Shown: positions 47,423-57,681, numbered from the stretch's first letter. The stretch is 64,000 nucleotides of DNA from an uncultured Lachnospiraceae bacterium (GCA_947630855.1 CANRJF010000003.1:1-64000); one strand, 5' to 3'. Numbers and translations: made by a program. The notes: generated by a model not told the origin, from the sequence alone.

Positions 47423-47600
47423 CCGCCACTATTTGATAGCAACTGCTGACTTCATAAGGGGATAAGTTGTATTTTACGGAGGGTAGAGCCGCTTCTGTGG
47501 CTTTGCCCTTTTGTTATGTTCAATATAGCATATCTTTTGAAGGCTTGTAGGAAGATTTTTTCCTCAATTATTATTGCATTTTGATTTCATTCATATTATC
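47420..47600. pseudogene. Relic of a third holin-like type I TA locus (toxin ORF lost, antitoxin side retained)
   Basis: Near-collinear with 42697-42880: TAGCCGCCACTA...CTGCTGACTTCATAAGGGG...GGAGGGTAGAGCCGCTTCTGTGGCTTTGCCCTTTTGTTATGTTCAATATAGCATATCTTTTG. Confidence 0.75.
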
Positions 47601-47678
47601 ATCAATTGAAAAAGGAAGCAGACATGTCATAATTATATGAATAGCGGTTTATGAACTAATTTGAAGGGAGGGAAAAAC

Positions 47679-47858
47679 ATGGCTGCAAGTCTGAAACGCT
47701 ATTCTGTTTACGTGTCTGATGCTATGAAAGAAGAATTGGATACTTTAAAATCAACTCAATATGCAAAAGCAACAGCAAACAGTATGCTCTGCGATTTAAT
47801 TCTTTTGGGTTTAAATTCCGTGGAACACAAGGACAGTGTTAGAGAAGATGGAAAGTGA
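47679..47858 (+). CDS. RHH-like small DNA-binding protein (paralog of 39605-39790)
   Basis: MAASLKRYSVYVSDAMKEELDTLKSTQYAKATANSMLCDLILLGLNSVEH; RBS gggaggg. Confidence 0.65.
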   Translation: MAASLKRYSVYVSDAMKEELDTLKSTQYAKATANSMLCDLILLGLNSVEHKDSVREDGK

Positions 47859-47972
47859 GTTTATAGTGGTGGGCTTGCCACCACTTGTAAAAACAGCGCT
47901 GTCTTTGCTTACTGGCGTGTAGTAATCCTGTGAGCAGAAATTCATCCAGACTAATATGTAGGAGGTAAAAGC

Positions 47973-48950
47973 ATGTTCATTGCAGATTTGCACTGCGACA
48001 CATTGTCGGCATTGTACACAAAGGAGAGACAGGGGGAAGCCGTAAGCCTGATGAAAAATGACCTTCGGCTTGATATCCAAAAAATGAACAAAGGAAAGTA
48101 TCTTTTACAGAATTTTGCAGTATATGTGGACTGGGGGGAGGAAGAAAACCCCTATGCATGCGCCAAAGAACAGATACGTCTGTTTATGGAACAGATGAAG
48201 CAGCATGGCGGCAGCATTGGTCAGGCACGCACATTCCGGGAGATGGAGGAAAACCGAAAAGCAGGACGGATAACGGCTGTGCTTACATTGGAGGAAGGGG
48301 AAATCTGCCAGGGAAGCCTGGAAAAACTAAAAGAACTGTATGATGCAGGGGCACGGATGATGACCCTGACCTGGAATTATGAAAATACTTATGGTTCACC
48401 GGCGGTCTTAGACGAGAGAAAAATATGCGCAAGAGAACACAAAGGATTGACAGAAACAGGTATTGCCTTTCTGGAAAGGATGGAGCAGTTAGGCATGATT
48501 GTAGATGTTTCCCACCTTTCGGACGAAGGTATTGCGGATGTGCTTAAAATTACGAAAAAACCCATTGCAGCCAGCCATTCCAATGCCAGAAGCCTTTGTC
48601 CTCACCCAAGAAATTTAACGGATGGGCAGATTTGCAGTATAGCGGAGCGGGGCGGCATTATCGGTGTCAATTATTATGGAAAATTTCTTGCAGATAAGCA
48701 GGAGAAGGGTGTATATTTCAGCAAAATAGAAGATATTGTAAGGCATATTTCCTACATCGCAGACTTAGGGGGAATAAGCTGCGTGGGGCTTGGCTCTGAT
48801 TTTGACGGCACAAACGATAATCCGGATTTAAAAGATGCATCATATATGGAATATCTTGCCTGTGCATTGAAAAAACAGGGATTTAAAAGCAGTGAAATAG
48901 AAGCAGTCTGCTATAAAAATGTGTGGAATTTTTATAAAGAAATGTTATAA
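47973..48950 (+). CDS. Membrane dipeptidase (peptidase M19 family)
   Basis: FIADLHCDTLSALY, MIVDVSHLSDEGIADVLKITKKPIAASHSNARSLCPHPRNLTDGQI, GLGSDFDGT. Confidence 0.93.
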   Translation: MFIADLHCDTLSALYTKERQGEAVSLMKNDLRLDIQKMNKGKYLLQNFAVYVDWGEEENPYACAKEQIRLFMEQMKQHGGSIGQARTFREMEENRKAGRITAVLTLEEGEICQGSLEKLKELYDAGARMMTLTWNYENTYGSPAVLDERKICAREHKGLTETGIAFLERMEQLGMIVDVSHLSDEGIADVLKITKKPIAASHSNARSLCPHPRNLTDGQICSIAERGGIIGVNYYGKFLADKQEKGVYFSKIEDIVRHISYIADLGGISCVGLGSDFDGTNDNPDLKDASYMEYLACALKKQGFKSSEIEAVCYKNVWNFYKEML

Positions 48951-48994
48951 TCCTGATTTTTTGCATATACATAAAGAAAACGCAAGGAAACCGG

Positions 48995-49885
48995 ATGAGA
49001 ATCGGTATTGTAAATAAGCCGTCGGTTTTTCTTTATGAAAAAGATGGCAAAACTCCCACGGACCAGTTATTTATGGGTTGGGCAGTAGGCATTTTGGGGG
49101 AATTTGGAAAGTATTATCAGATAGTAACCCATTATGGTTATCCTGGGTTCATTAAAAAAGAAAATGTGAAAATCACGGTGGAAGAAAAAATACAGCAAAG
49201 AGACGGCTTGGGAGAAGTATGGATTGTGTCGGCCCCTTTTGCAGATGTGCTTTTGGAACCTAAAGTACAGGGGGAGAGGCTTGTTACACTGGAAAAGGGA
49301 AGTTTTGTAGAATGTTTGGAAATGCCGGAGAGGGAAGAAAAAACAGGCGGCGGGGAACATGGTTTTGTAAAAATCCGTATGGCATCAGGAGCGGCAGGCT
49401 ATGTACCCTGTATTGCACTTACCAGGCGTTTGGATAATGACAGATATCTTTATTCCCACAGACAGCGGAATTATTTTTGTAATCAGGGAAGTTTTTGTGA
49501 GCAGGAATTTCGGGATAAAGCGGCTGCCTATGCCTGGAGTTATCTTGGCACACCCTATCGCTGGGCAGGGAAGAGCGGACAGGGGATAGATTGTTCCGGG
49601 ATGGTTTTTATGTGCTATCTTTTCTGCGGATGTTTAATTTACCGGGATGCAAAAATCCATCCGGGGTATTCCGTAAAAAGCATTTCGTATGATAAGGCAA
49701 AAAAAGGGGATTTGCTGTATTTCCCGGGGCATATCGCAATGTATATCGGGGAAGGCAGGTATATTCATGCTACGGGGAATGCAGACAGTTTTTCCTGTGT
49801 GATAAATAGTCTTCGGGAGGAAGATAATTTGTATCGGGAGGATTTGTCAAAAAGTCTGTATGCCATAGGAAGCATTTTTAAATAA
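48995..49885 (+). CDS. NlpC/P60 endopeptidase with SH3-like N-terminal region
   Basis: YLGTPYRWAGKSGQGIDCSGMVFMCY ... GDLLYFPGHIAMYIGEGRYIHATG. Confidence 0.92.
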   Translation: MRIGIVNKPSVFLYEKDGKTPTDQLFMGWAVGILGEFGKYYQIVTHYGYPGFIKKENVKITVEEKIQQRDGLGEVWIVSAPFADVLLEPKVQGERLVTLEKGSFVECLEMPEREEKTGGGEHGFVKIRMASGAAGYVPCIALTRRLDNDRYLYSHRQRNYFCNQGSFCEQEFRDKAAAYAWSYLGTPYRWAGKSGQGIDCSGMVFMCYLFCGCLIYRDAKIHPGYSVKSISYDKAKKGDLLYFPGHIAMYIGEGRYIHATGNADSFSCVINSLREEDNLYREDLSKSLYAIGSIFK

Positions 49886-49916
49886 TTGTTTAGAATCTGC
49901 CTTCCCTTCCTGTTTT

Positions 49917-50138
49917 TTAGTTTCCCTTACTGCTTAAGGGATTGCTTCTCTCCGTAAAAAAAGGATTGTTATCCGGTGCCGGTTTGTCCCTGTCGGAATA
50001 AAAACCCTGCTGTTTTACAGCAGCCGCAGAACCACTGTCAACATTTTTGTTAGTTATACGGTTTTTAATATCTGCCTGTTTTGCCTGATGCACATCTCTT
50101 GTGACAGAATTTAAATTCACATCTTTATTTTTTCCCAT
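49917..50138 (-). CDS. Small hydrophilic hypothetical protein
   Basis: MGKNKDVNLNSVTRDVHQAKQADIKNRITNKNVDSGS; RBS aaaggagcc. Confidence 0.55.
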   Translation of the reverse strand: MGKNKDVNLNSVTRDVHQAKQADIKNRITNKNVDSGSAAAVKQQGFYSDRDKPAPDNNPFFTERSNPLSSKGN

Positions 50139-50169
50139 GGAGGCTCCTTTCTTGTTTTTATACCTGTGA

Positions 50170-50227
50170 GCCAAATGATTTGCCAACAGGTATCCTCCGT
50201 TTCAATGAGAATAGCAAATCATTTGGC
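50170..50227. promoter_or_regulatory. Perfect 14-bp inverted repeat composed of two palindromes
   Basis: GCCAAATGATTTGC (50170-50183) / GCAAATCATTTGGC (50214-50227). Confidence 0.6.
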
Positions 50228-50324
50228 AAATGTGTATGCTCTGAAGTATAGTATACAGTTTGTGTAATTATGGGGGAAATTATTCATCTGCGGGCAGGAT
50301 GTGCAAAGTGAATAAAAAAAACAG

Positions 50325-50397
50325 TTGACAAATATATCCAGCCCTACTATACTTTGATTGTCAAATAATTTGACAGTCAAAGTATTTGTCTGTCAAA
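50325..50397 (+). promoter_or_regulatory. fab operon promoter with three FabT-like operator boxes
   Basis: TTGACA-17-TATACT (50325-50353); TTTGATTGTCAAA 50353-50365, TTTGACAGTCAAA 50369-50381, TTTGTCTGTCAAA 50385-50397. Confidence 0.8.
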
Positions 50398-50434
50398 CAT
50401 AATAAAATGGTTAAGAGGAAAAGGAGAAAATCAC

Positions 50435-50668
50435 ATGTTAGAAAAATTGAAAGCAATCATTGCAGAGCAGTTAAACGTTGGGGAAGACGAGGTAAAGGCA
50501 GAAAGCAACTTCAAAGACGATTTGGGAGCAGATTCTCTGGATTTGTTTGAGCTTGTTATGAGCCTGGAAGAGGAGTACGGTGTTGAGATTCCCTCTGAGG
50601 ACTTAGAGAAGATTTTAACTGTAAATGATGTTATAGAGTATTTAAAAACTAAAGGCGTAGAGGCATAG
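50435..50668 (+). CDS. acpP: Acyl carrier protein
   Basis: [45 protein letters not shown]. Confidence 0.97.
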   Translation: MLEKLKAIIAEQLNVGEDEVKAESNFKDDLGADSLDLFELVMSLEEEYGVEIPSEDLEKILTVNDVIEYLKTKGVEA

Positions 50669-50673
50669 TCATT

Positions 50674-51603
50674 ATGAAAACCAGAATTACAGAATTACTT
50701 GGAATCAAGTATCCCATTATTCAGGGGGGAATGGCATGGGTGGCAGAGTACCATCTGGCAGCGGCTGTTTCCAATGCCGGAGGGCTTGGAATCATCGGAG
50801 CAGCCAGTGCTCCTCCTGAGGTAGTAAGGGAACAGGTACAAAAGGTAAAAGAACTAACGGACAAGCCTTTCGGCGTAAATGTTATGCTGATGAATCCCAA
50901 TGCCCCGGAAGTGGCACAGGTTGTCGTGGAAGAAGGGGTAAAAGTTGTAACTACCGGCGCCGGAAATCCGGGTAAGTTTATTGATATGTGGAAAGAAGCA
51001 GGAATTAAGGTGATTCCGGTAGTAGCCAGCGTGGCAATGGCAAAGATGATGGAGCGTGGCGGTGCCGATGCCGTTGTGGCAGAGGGAACGGAATCCGGCG
51101 GACATATCGGAAGTGCAACTACCATGACTCTGGTTCCCCAGGTTGTGGATGCAGTGGATATTCCCGTTATCGCAGCAGGGGGCATTGGTGACGGAAGAGG
51201 TTTTGCCGCAGCTATGATGCTGGGAGCAGAAGGCGTTCAGATGGGAACCCGCTTTGTGGTTGCAAAAGAATCCATTGTACATTCCAATTACAAAGAAAGT
51301 ATTATAAAGGCAAAAGATATTGATTCCGTTGTGACGGGAAGAAGTACCGGGCATCCAATCCGTGTACTGCGCAACAAGATGACCAGGGAATATTTAAAGA
51401 TGGAAGAGGAAGGCGTGGAGTTAGAAGAGTTGGAGCGTCTTACATTAGGTTCCCTGCGGAAAGCGGTTATGGAAGGTGACGTGGTCAACGGAAGCCTGAT
51501 GGCAGGCCAGATTGCAGGATTGATAAGCAAAGAACAGACCTGCAGGGAAATGATAGAAGAAATTATGGAGCAGGCAGATAATTTGCTGCAAAAAAACAGG
51601 TAA
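50674..51603 (+). CDS. fabK: Enoyl-ACP reductase II FabK
   Basis: LLGIKYPIIQGGMAWVAEYHLAAAVSNAGGLGIIGAASAPPE; AEGTESGGHIG; IAAGGIGDGRG. Confidence 0.95.
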   Translation: MKTRITELLGIKYPIIQGGMAWVAEYHLAAAVSNAGGLGIIGAASAPPEVVREQVQKVKELTDKPFGVNVMLMNPNAPEVAQVVVEEGVKVVTTGAGNPGKFIDMWKEAGIKVIPVVASVAMAKMMERGGADAVVAEGTESGGHIGSATTMTLVPQVVDAVDIPVIAAGGIGDGRGFAAAMMLGAEGVQMGTRFVVAKESIVHSNYKESIIKAKDIDSVVTGRSTGHPIRVLRNKMTREYLKMEEEGVELEELERLTLGSLRKAVMEGDVVNGSLMAGQIAGLISKEQTCREMIEEIMEQADNLLQKNR

Positions 51604-51674
51604 AAGGGCAACTGAAAAACTAATTGAAAAAGTAACTGAACTGAACAGATATGAAAAAGATAGGAGATATTGGC

Positions 51675-52589
51675 ATGGGTAAGCTGGTATTTATGTTTCC
51701 CGGACAGGGAGCACAGTATGTAGGAATGGGCAAGGAATTTTATGATGCCATTCCTGCATGTAAAAAAGTGTATGAGCTGGCATCAGAAGCCTCCGGTTTG
51801 GATATTCCCCAATTATGTTTTGAGGAAAATGACCGGATTAACATTACGGAGTACACGCAGATTGCAATGCTTGCAACAGAGGCAGCTATTTTAACCGCAT
51901 TAAAGGAAGAGGGAATCACACCGGACGTTGCTGCCGGATTAAGCCTGGGAGAATACGGGGCATTAATTGCTGCAGGTGTTATGGATATGAAAGACGCGTT
52001 TTCCGTTGTAAGGAAAAGGGGAATTTATATGCAGGAGGCTGTTCCTACGGGGGGAGCAATGAGCGCCGTTTTAGGGCTTGAGGCAGATATTATTGAAGGA
52101 GTCTGCCAGAAGACGGAGGGCATTGTGTCCATTGCAAATTATAACTGTCCGGGACAGATTGTGATTACCGGTGAAAAATCTGCTGTGAACGCGGCAGGAG
52201 AGACATTAAAGGCAGCCGGGGCAAAACGTGTGGTACCGCTTAAGGTCAGCGGGCCTTTCCACTCTGACATGATGTCCGGTGCCGGAGAAAAGCTGGGTGA
52301 AGCATTAAAAGATGTAAAAATTGCAGACAGTTTCCTGCCGTACCTTGCCAATGTCACCGGGGATTATGTAACAGATGCAGACCAGGTAAAGCCTTTATTA
52401 CAGCAGCAGGTAGCTTCTTCCGTGCGCTGGCAGCAGACCGTAGAACGCCTGATTGCAGACGGGGCGGACGCATTTTTGGAAATCGGGCCGGGAAAAACAT
52501 TAACCGGATTTATGCGTAAAATTAACAGGGATGTAAAAGTAGATAATATTGATAAGCTGGAGGATTTTGAAAAATATGTTGGAAAATAA
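51675..52589 (+). CDS. fabD: Malonyl-CoA:ACP transacylase
   Basis: [43 protein letters not shown]-like [10 protein letters not shown]. Confidence 0.96.
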   Translation: MGKLVFMFPGQGAQYVGMGKEFYDAIPACKKVYELASEASGLDIPQLCFEENDRINITEYTQIAMLATEAAILTALKEEGITPDVAAGLSLGEYGALIAAGVMDMKDAFSVVRKRGIYMQEAVPTGGAMSAVLGLEADIIEGVCQKTEGIVSIANYNCPGQIVITGEKSAVNAAGETLKAAGAKRVVPLKVSGPFHSDMMSGAGEKLGEALKDVKIADSFLPYLANVTGDYVTDADQVKPLLQQQVASSVRWQQTVERLIADGADAFLEIGPGKTLTGFMRKINRDVKVDNIDKLEDFEKYVGK

Positions 52590-53316
52590 AATTGCCCTGG
52601 TTACCGGCGCAAGCCGGGGAATAGGAAAAGAGATTGCCCTTTCCCTTGCAAAAGAAGGCGCTGCGGTAATTTTAAATTACAATGGCTCCAAAGAAAAAGC
52701 CGAACAGGCGGCGGAGGAAATCAAAGCTGCCGGAGGAAATGCGGAAATATATCAGTGCAATGTTTCCGATTTTGATGCCTGCGGCGCTATGATTTCGGAG
52801 TTAATTAAAAAATATGGCAGAATTGATATTCTGGTAAACAATGCGGGGATTACCAGGGATGGCCTTTTAATGAAAATGTCCGAAGAAGATTTTGACGCAG
52901 TAGTAAATACCAATCTGAAAGGGGCATTTAATACAATTCGCCATATGTCCAGATATTTCTTAAAACAAAGAAGCGGAAAGATTATTAATATATCTTCCGT
53001 TTCCGGCATTTTAGGAAATGCGGGACAGGCAAATTACAGTGCAAGCAAAGCAGGCGTCATTGGTCTTACCAAAAGCGTGGCAAGAGAGCTTGCAAGCAGG
53101 GGAATTAATGTAAATGCCATTGCCCCGGGATTCGTGGCAACAGATATGACAGATGCCATGACAGATGATGCAAAGGCGGCCATGACAGATGCAATTCCTT
53201 TGAAACGTATTGGCACTACAAAGGATATTGCAAACATGGCAGTATTTTTAGCGTCAGATTTGTCGGATTATATTACAGGGCAGGTTTTTGCTGTGGATGG
53301 CGGAATGAGTATGTAG
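52576..53316 (+). CDS. fabG: 3-oxoacyl-ACP reductase
   Basis: [52 protein letters not shown]. Confidence 0.96.
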   Translation: MLENKIALVTGASRGIGKEIALSLAKEGAAVILNYNGSKEKAEQAAEEIKAAGGNAEIYQCNVSDFDACGAMISELIKKYGRIDILVNNAGITRDGLLMKMSEEDFDAVVNTNLKGAFNTIRHMSRYFLKQRSGKIINISSVSGILGNAGQANYSASKAGVIGLTKSVARELASRGINVNAIAPGFVATDMTDAMTDDAKAAMTDAIPLKRIGTTKDIANMAVFLASDLSDYITGQVFAVDGGMSM

Positions 53317-53335
53317 GATATCGGAGGAATAAGAA

Positions 53336-54571
53336 ATGAGCAAGAGAGTAGTTGTTACAGGCATGGGCGCTATCACCCCCATTGGGCTTTCCATTGGAGA
53401 ATTCTGGCAGTCCGTAAAAGAAGGCAGGATTGGATTTGCGCCTATTACACGTTTTGATACCACAGATTATAAATGCCATATTGCTGCTGAAGTCAAAGGT
53501 TTTGTGGGTAAAGATTATATGGATTTTAAGACGGCAAAGAGAATGGATTTGTTTGGCCAGTTTGCAGTGGCGGCTGCAAAGGAAGCTATGGAGGATTCCG
53601 GCATTGAAATGGAAAAGGAAGATCCGTATCGGGCAGGAGTTTCTGTTGGTTCCGGTGTGGGGGGGCTTTTGACCCTGGAAAATGAACATATTAAGTTGTT
53701 GAATAAAGGCCCAAACCGTGTAAATCCTTTAATGGTGCCTATGATGATTACCAACATGGCGGCAGGCAATATTTCCATCCAGTTTGGATTAAAGGGAAAG
53801 AGCCTTAATGTGGTAACTGCATGTACTACGGGAACAAATTCCATTGGAGAGGCATTCCGTACCATTCAGTACGGAGATGCGGACATAATGGTTGCAGGCG
53901 GCGCTGAGAGCAGTGTAACGCCGGTGGGAATTGCAGGTTTTGCCGCTCTTACGGCTCTTTCTACCGTAAATGACCCGGAGAAATGCTCTCTTCCTTTTGA
54001 CAAAAACAGAAGCGGTTTTGTCATGGGAGAAGGAGCCGCAATTGTTGTGTTGGAGGAGTTAGAGCACGCAAAGGCAAGGGGTGCAAAGATTTACGCAGAA
54101 ATAACAGGTTATGGCTGTTCTTCCGACGCATATCACATCACTTCTCCCCAGGAGGACGGCGCAGGAGCGGCAAGGGCAATGTTAAATGCCGTGGAAGACG
54201 GAGGAATAAAGCCCGAAGATATTTACTATATCAATGCCCATGGAACGGGAACCCATCACAATGACTTGTTTGAGACAAGGGCAATTAAACTTGCTTTTGG
54301 TGAACATGCAAAAAGTATTAAGATTAATTCAACCAAATCTATGGTAGGACATCTTTTAGGGGCGGCAGGGGCCATTGAGTTTGTCACCTGTGTAAAAGAA
54401 CTGGAAGAAGGATATTTACACCGGACGGTGGGATATACAACGCCGGATGAGGAGATAGATTTGGATTACTGCAGGGAGCCTGTAACCGGCGATTTCAAAT
54501 ATGCATTAAGCAATTCGCTGGGATTTGGCGGTCACAATTCAACTCTTTTAATCAGAAAATATGAGGGATAA
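53336..54571 (+). CDS. fabF: Beta-ketoacyl-ACP synthase II
   Basis: RVVVTGMGAITPIG; VTACTTGTNSIGEAFR; NAHGTGTHHND; NSTKSMVGHLLGAAGAIE. Confidence 0.96.
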   Translation: MSKRVVVTGMGAITPIGLSIGEFWQSVKEGRIGFAPITRFDTTDYKCHIAAEVKGFVGKDYMDFKTAKRMDLFGQFAVAAAKEAMEDSGIEMEKEDPYRAGVSVGSGVGGLLTLENEHIKLLNKGPNRVNPLMVPMMITNMAAGNISIQFGLKGKSLNVVTACTTGTNSIGEAFRTIQYGDADIMVAGGAESSVTPVGIAGFAALTALSTVNDPEKCSLPFDKNRSGFVMGEGAAIVVLEELEHAKARGAKIYAEITGYGCSSDAYHITSPQEDGAGAARAMLNAVEDGGIKPEDIYYINAHGTGTHHNDLFETRAIKLAFGEHAKSIKINSTKSMVGHLLGAAGAIEFVTCVKELEEGYLHRTVGYTTPDEEIDLDYCREPVTGDFKYALSNSLGFGGHNSTLLIRKYEG

Positions 54572-54574
54572 ACA

Positions 54575-55012
54575 ATGTCATTATATAACACAAAACAAAT
54601 TATGGAAATTATTCCACACAGACAGCCGTTTTTGTTAATAGATACCATTGAGGAAGTGGAAGACGGAAAAAGGGCGGTAGGAAGAAAGTGCGTCAGCTAC
54701 AATGAGCCTTATTTTGCGGGACATTTCCCCAATGAACCGGTAATGCCGGGAGTATTGATTATTGAAGCCATGGCACAGGTGGGAGCGGTGGCAATTTTAA
54801 GCAAACCGGAGAATAAAGGCAAAACCGCATATTTTGCCGGCATTAATAATGCCAAATTCAAAAATAAAGTACTGCCCGGTGACGTGCTGGATTTGGAACT
54901 TGAGATTATCAAGGAAAAAGGCCCTATCGGAGTGGGCAGGGGAACTGCAAAAGTAAATGGGAAAGTTGCAGCATCCGCGGAACTTACATTTGCAATCGGA
55001 GGCGTAGATTAA
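54575..55012 (+). CDS. fabZ: 3-hydroxyacyl-ACP dehydratase
   Basis: [48 protein letters not shown]. Confidence 0.96.
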   Translation: MSLYNTKQIMEIIPHRQPFLLIDTIEEVEDGKRAVGRKCVSYNEPYFAGHFPNEPVMPGVLIIEAMAQVGAVAILSKPENKGKTAYFAGINNAKFKNKVLPGDVLDLELEIIKEKGPIGVGRGTAKVNGKVAASAELTFAIGGVD

Positions 55013-55014
55013 AG

Positions 55015-56697
55015 ATGGCATCATTATTTAAAAAGAAAATCGAACAGCCGGCAAAAGAAAAATCAGATGTAATGGTGTGTCCGGCATGTAAAAGGGAACT
55101 TATAAAATCCCAGGTAAAAGAAAACAAGTATGTCTGCTACGAGTGCGGAAATTATTTTCGGGTGCGCACTTCAAAGCGCATCAGGATGGTGGCGGATGCA
55201 AAGAGTTTTTCTCCCTGGTTTGAGGATTTTGAGACAAAGAATCCCCTGGATTTCCCGGAATATGAGGAAAAAATCGCAGCGGCCCAGGAGAAGACGAACC
55301 TCCACGAAGGCGTTACCGTGGGAGAGGCAAAAATATACGGGGTAGATGTGGTGTTAGGTGTTTGTGATGCCAGATTTTTAATGGGCAGCATGGGACATGT
55401 GGTGGGAGAGAAGATTGCTTCCGCCGTAGAACTTGCCACAGAAAAACGTCTTCCGGTTATCTTATTCTGCTGCTCCGGCGGGGCAAGAATGCAGGAGGGA
55501 ATTATTTCTTTGATGCAGATGGCAAAAACCTCCGCAGCCTTAAAAAAACATTCTGATGCAGGTCTTTTGTATATTCCTGTGCTTACAGACCCCACAACCG
55601 GAGGGGTTACTGCCAGCTTTGCCATGCTGGGGGATATTATTCTGGCAGAGCCCGGGGCATTGATTGGTTTTGCAGGCCCCCGTGTTATTGAGCAGACCAT
55701 AGGCCAGAAACTTCCTGAAGGGTTCCAGAGGGCAGAGTTTCAGTTGCAGCATGGTTTTGTGGATGCCATTGTAGAGAGAAAAGATTTAAAGAAAACATTG
55801 TATAAGATATTAAAGATGCATGAGAAGCGGGAAGGGTTTGCCAATTTTGCCCCTGCCACGGACTTTACTTTTGCTCCCAGCGAGCTGATGAAAGAGCGCA
55901 TGGCAAAAAGTAGAAGTTTAAGCGCCTGGGAGAAAGTTAAGGCGGCAAGGAAGACGGACAGGCCCGCATCTGTGGATTATATAGATAAGATTTTTGACGA
56001 TTTCCTTGAACTTCACGGGGACCGGTATTTCCGGGATGACCCGGCAGTTGTAGGCGGAATCGCATATCTGGACGGCCAGCCGGTAACGGTAATCGGTGTA
56101 CACAAAGGGAAGGATATGAAAGACTGTATGCTTCACAATTACGGTATGCCTTCACCGGAGGGGTATCGTAAAGCACTGCGCCTTATGAAGCAGGCGGAAA
56201 AATTTGGAAGGCCCATTATCACTTTTGTAAATACATCAGGGGCATTCTGCGGCATGGAAGCAGAAGAAGGGGGACAAGGGGAAGCCATTGCCAGAAACCT
56301 TTATGAAATGTCGGCAGTAAAAGTTCCCATTCTCTGTCTTATGATTGGAGAAGGGGGAAGCGGCGGCGCATTGGCGTTGGCGGTAGGCAATGAAGTGTGG
56401 ATGATGGAAAATGCCACTTACTCCGTTTTGTCACCGGAAGGTTTTGCTTCTATCCTCTGGAAAGACGGAAGACGTGCAAAAGAAGCGGCAGAAGTTATGA
56501 AAATTACCGCCCAGGATTTGCACCATTTAAATGTAGTTGAGAAAATTATCCCGGAATACGGCGGGGCAGACGATAAAGCACTGCAGGATATATCTATGTT
56601 TATGAAGTTCCATATGAGAGAGTTTTTGGAGAAATATAAGGGAAAATCCGGTGAAGAGATAGCGGAGGAACGGTATAAACGGTTCAGGAGTTTTTAG
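55015..56697 (+). CDS. accDA: Fused acetyl-CoA carboxylase carboxyltransferase beta-alpha (AccD-AccA)
   Basis: AccD zinc ribbon [24 protein letters not shown] plus AccD core, then AccA core [44 protein letters not shown]...[42 protein letters not shown] in one 560-aa ORF. Confidence 0.95.
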   Translation: MASLFKKKIEQPAKEKSDVMVCPACKRELIKSQVKENKYVCYECGNYFRVRTSKRIRMVADAKSFSPWFEDFETKNPLDFPEYEEKIAAAQEKTNLHEGVTVGEAKIYGVDVVLGVCDARFLMGSMGHVVGEKIASAVELATEKRLPVILFCCSGGARMQEGIISLMQMAKTSAALKKHSDAGLLYIPVLTDPTTGGVTASFAMLGDIILAEPGALIGFAGPRVIEQTIGQKLPEGFQRAEFQLQHGFVDAIVERKDLKKTLYKILKMHEKREGFANFAPATDFTFAPSELMKERMAKSRSLSAWEKVKAARKTDRPASVDYIDKIFDDFLELHGDRYFRDDPAVVGGIAYLDGQPVTVIGVHKGKDMKDCMLHNYGMPSPEGYRKALRLMKQAEKFGRPIITFVNTSGAFCGMEAEEGGQGEAIARNLYEMSAVKVPILCLMIGEGGSGGALALAVGNEVWMMENATYSVLSPEGFASILWKDGRRAKEAAEVMKITAQDLHHLNVVEKIIPEYGGADDKALQDISMFMKFHMREFLEKYKGKSGEEIAEERYKRFRSF

Positions 56698-56712
56698 GGA
56701 TAGGAGAAAGAG

Positions 56713-57678
56713 ATGAAAACCAGAATATGCGGTACCGGCAGTCTGCTTCCTGAGCAGACTGTAACCAATGATGATTTAAGTAAGATTATGGATACTTCCG
56801 ATGAGTGGATTAAAACCCGCACGGGAATCAGGGCAAGGCATCTTGCCACAAAAGAAACTTTAACGGGCCTTGCGGTGGAGGCTTCAAAGCAGGCAATGGA
56901 TGAAGCCGGAATTTTACCGGAACAGATAGATATGATTCTGGCAGCCACTTTGTCTGCGGATAATATATTTCCCAGCCTTTCCTGTGAATTACAGAGGGAA
57001 TTGGGGGCGGTAAATGCTACGGCATTTGACATCAATGCCGCCTGCTCAGGTTTTCTTTTTGCGCTGCATACGGCAGATGCATATATAAAAACCGGACGTT
57101 ATAAGACGATTCTGGTAGTGGGGGGCGAAATCCTCTCTAAAATGCTGGACTGGAACGACCGCAGTACATGTGTGCTGTTTGGGGACGGAGCAGGGGCAGT
57201 GATTGTAAAGGCAGACGAGGAATGCGGGATTTTAGGGATATCCCAGGGTTCAGACGGGGCCCTGGGGGAGGCCCTTTTATGTGAAAACAGGCAGATCAAC
57301 AATCCTTTTGCCAGCAATCCTGTTGAATTGTCCTACACAAAGATGAACGGCCAGGCGGTATATAAGTTTGCAGTGCGCACAGTGCCAAAAACCATTCATG
57401 AGGCGTTAAAGGAAGCAGGCCTTACAGTGGAAGATATTCAGTTATTTGTGCTGCATCAGGCAAATATCCGTATTATTGAATCCGTTGCAAAACGGTTGAA
57501 AGTACCTATGGATAAATTTCCCACAAACTTACAGGATTGCGGGAATATTTCGGCAGGAAGCGTGCCTATACTGCTGGATGAAATAAACCGGAAGGGAATG
57601 CTCCATAAAGGGGATAAAATAGTCCTTGCAGGTTTTGGCGGCGGCCTTACCTGGGGGGCGGCAGTTTTAAGCTGGTAG
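56713..57678 (+). CDS. fabH: Beta-ketoacyl-ACP synthase III
   Basis: ICGTGSLLPEQTVTNDDLSKIMDTSDEWIKTRTGIRARH; INAACSGFLFAL; LHQANIRIIESVAKRL. Confidence 0.95.
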   Translation: MKTRICGTGSLLPEQTVTNDDLSKIMDTSDEWIKTRTGIRARHLATKETLTGLAVEASKQAMDEAGILPEQIDMILAATLSADNIFPSLSCELQRELGAVNATAFDINAACSGFLFALHTADAYIKTGRYKTILVVGGEILSKMLDWNDRSTCVLFGDGAGAVIVKADEECGILGISQGSDGALGEALLCENRQINNPFASNPVELSYTKMNGQAVYKFAVRTVPKTIHEALKEAGLTVEDIQLFVLHQANIRIIESVAKRLKVPMDKFPTNLQDCGNISAGSVPILLDEINRKGMLHKGDKIVLAGFGGGLTWGAAVLSW

Positions 57679-57681
57679 AAA

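Noticed and set aside
46645-47442. 265-aa minus-strand ORF opposite the surface protein
   Set aside because: Antisense of Big_2 repeats; composition (VLLVAVPFFFA) reflects the Lys/Thr-rich sense codons; no RBS or family.
50721-51185. Minus-strand ORFs opposite fabK (also 50854-51354)
   Set aside because: Antisense of an unambiguous FabK; no supporting signals.
55152-55700. 182-aa minus-strand ORF opposite accDA
   Set aside because: Antisense shadow of the conserved carboxyltransferase.
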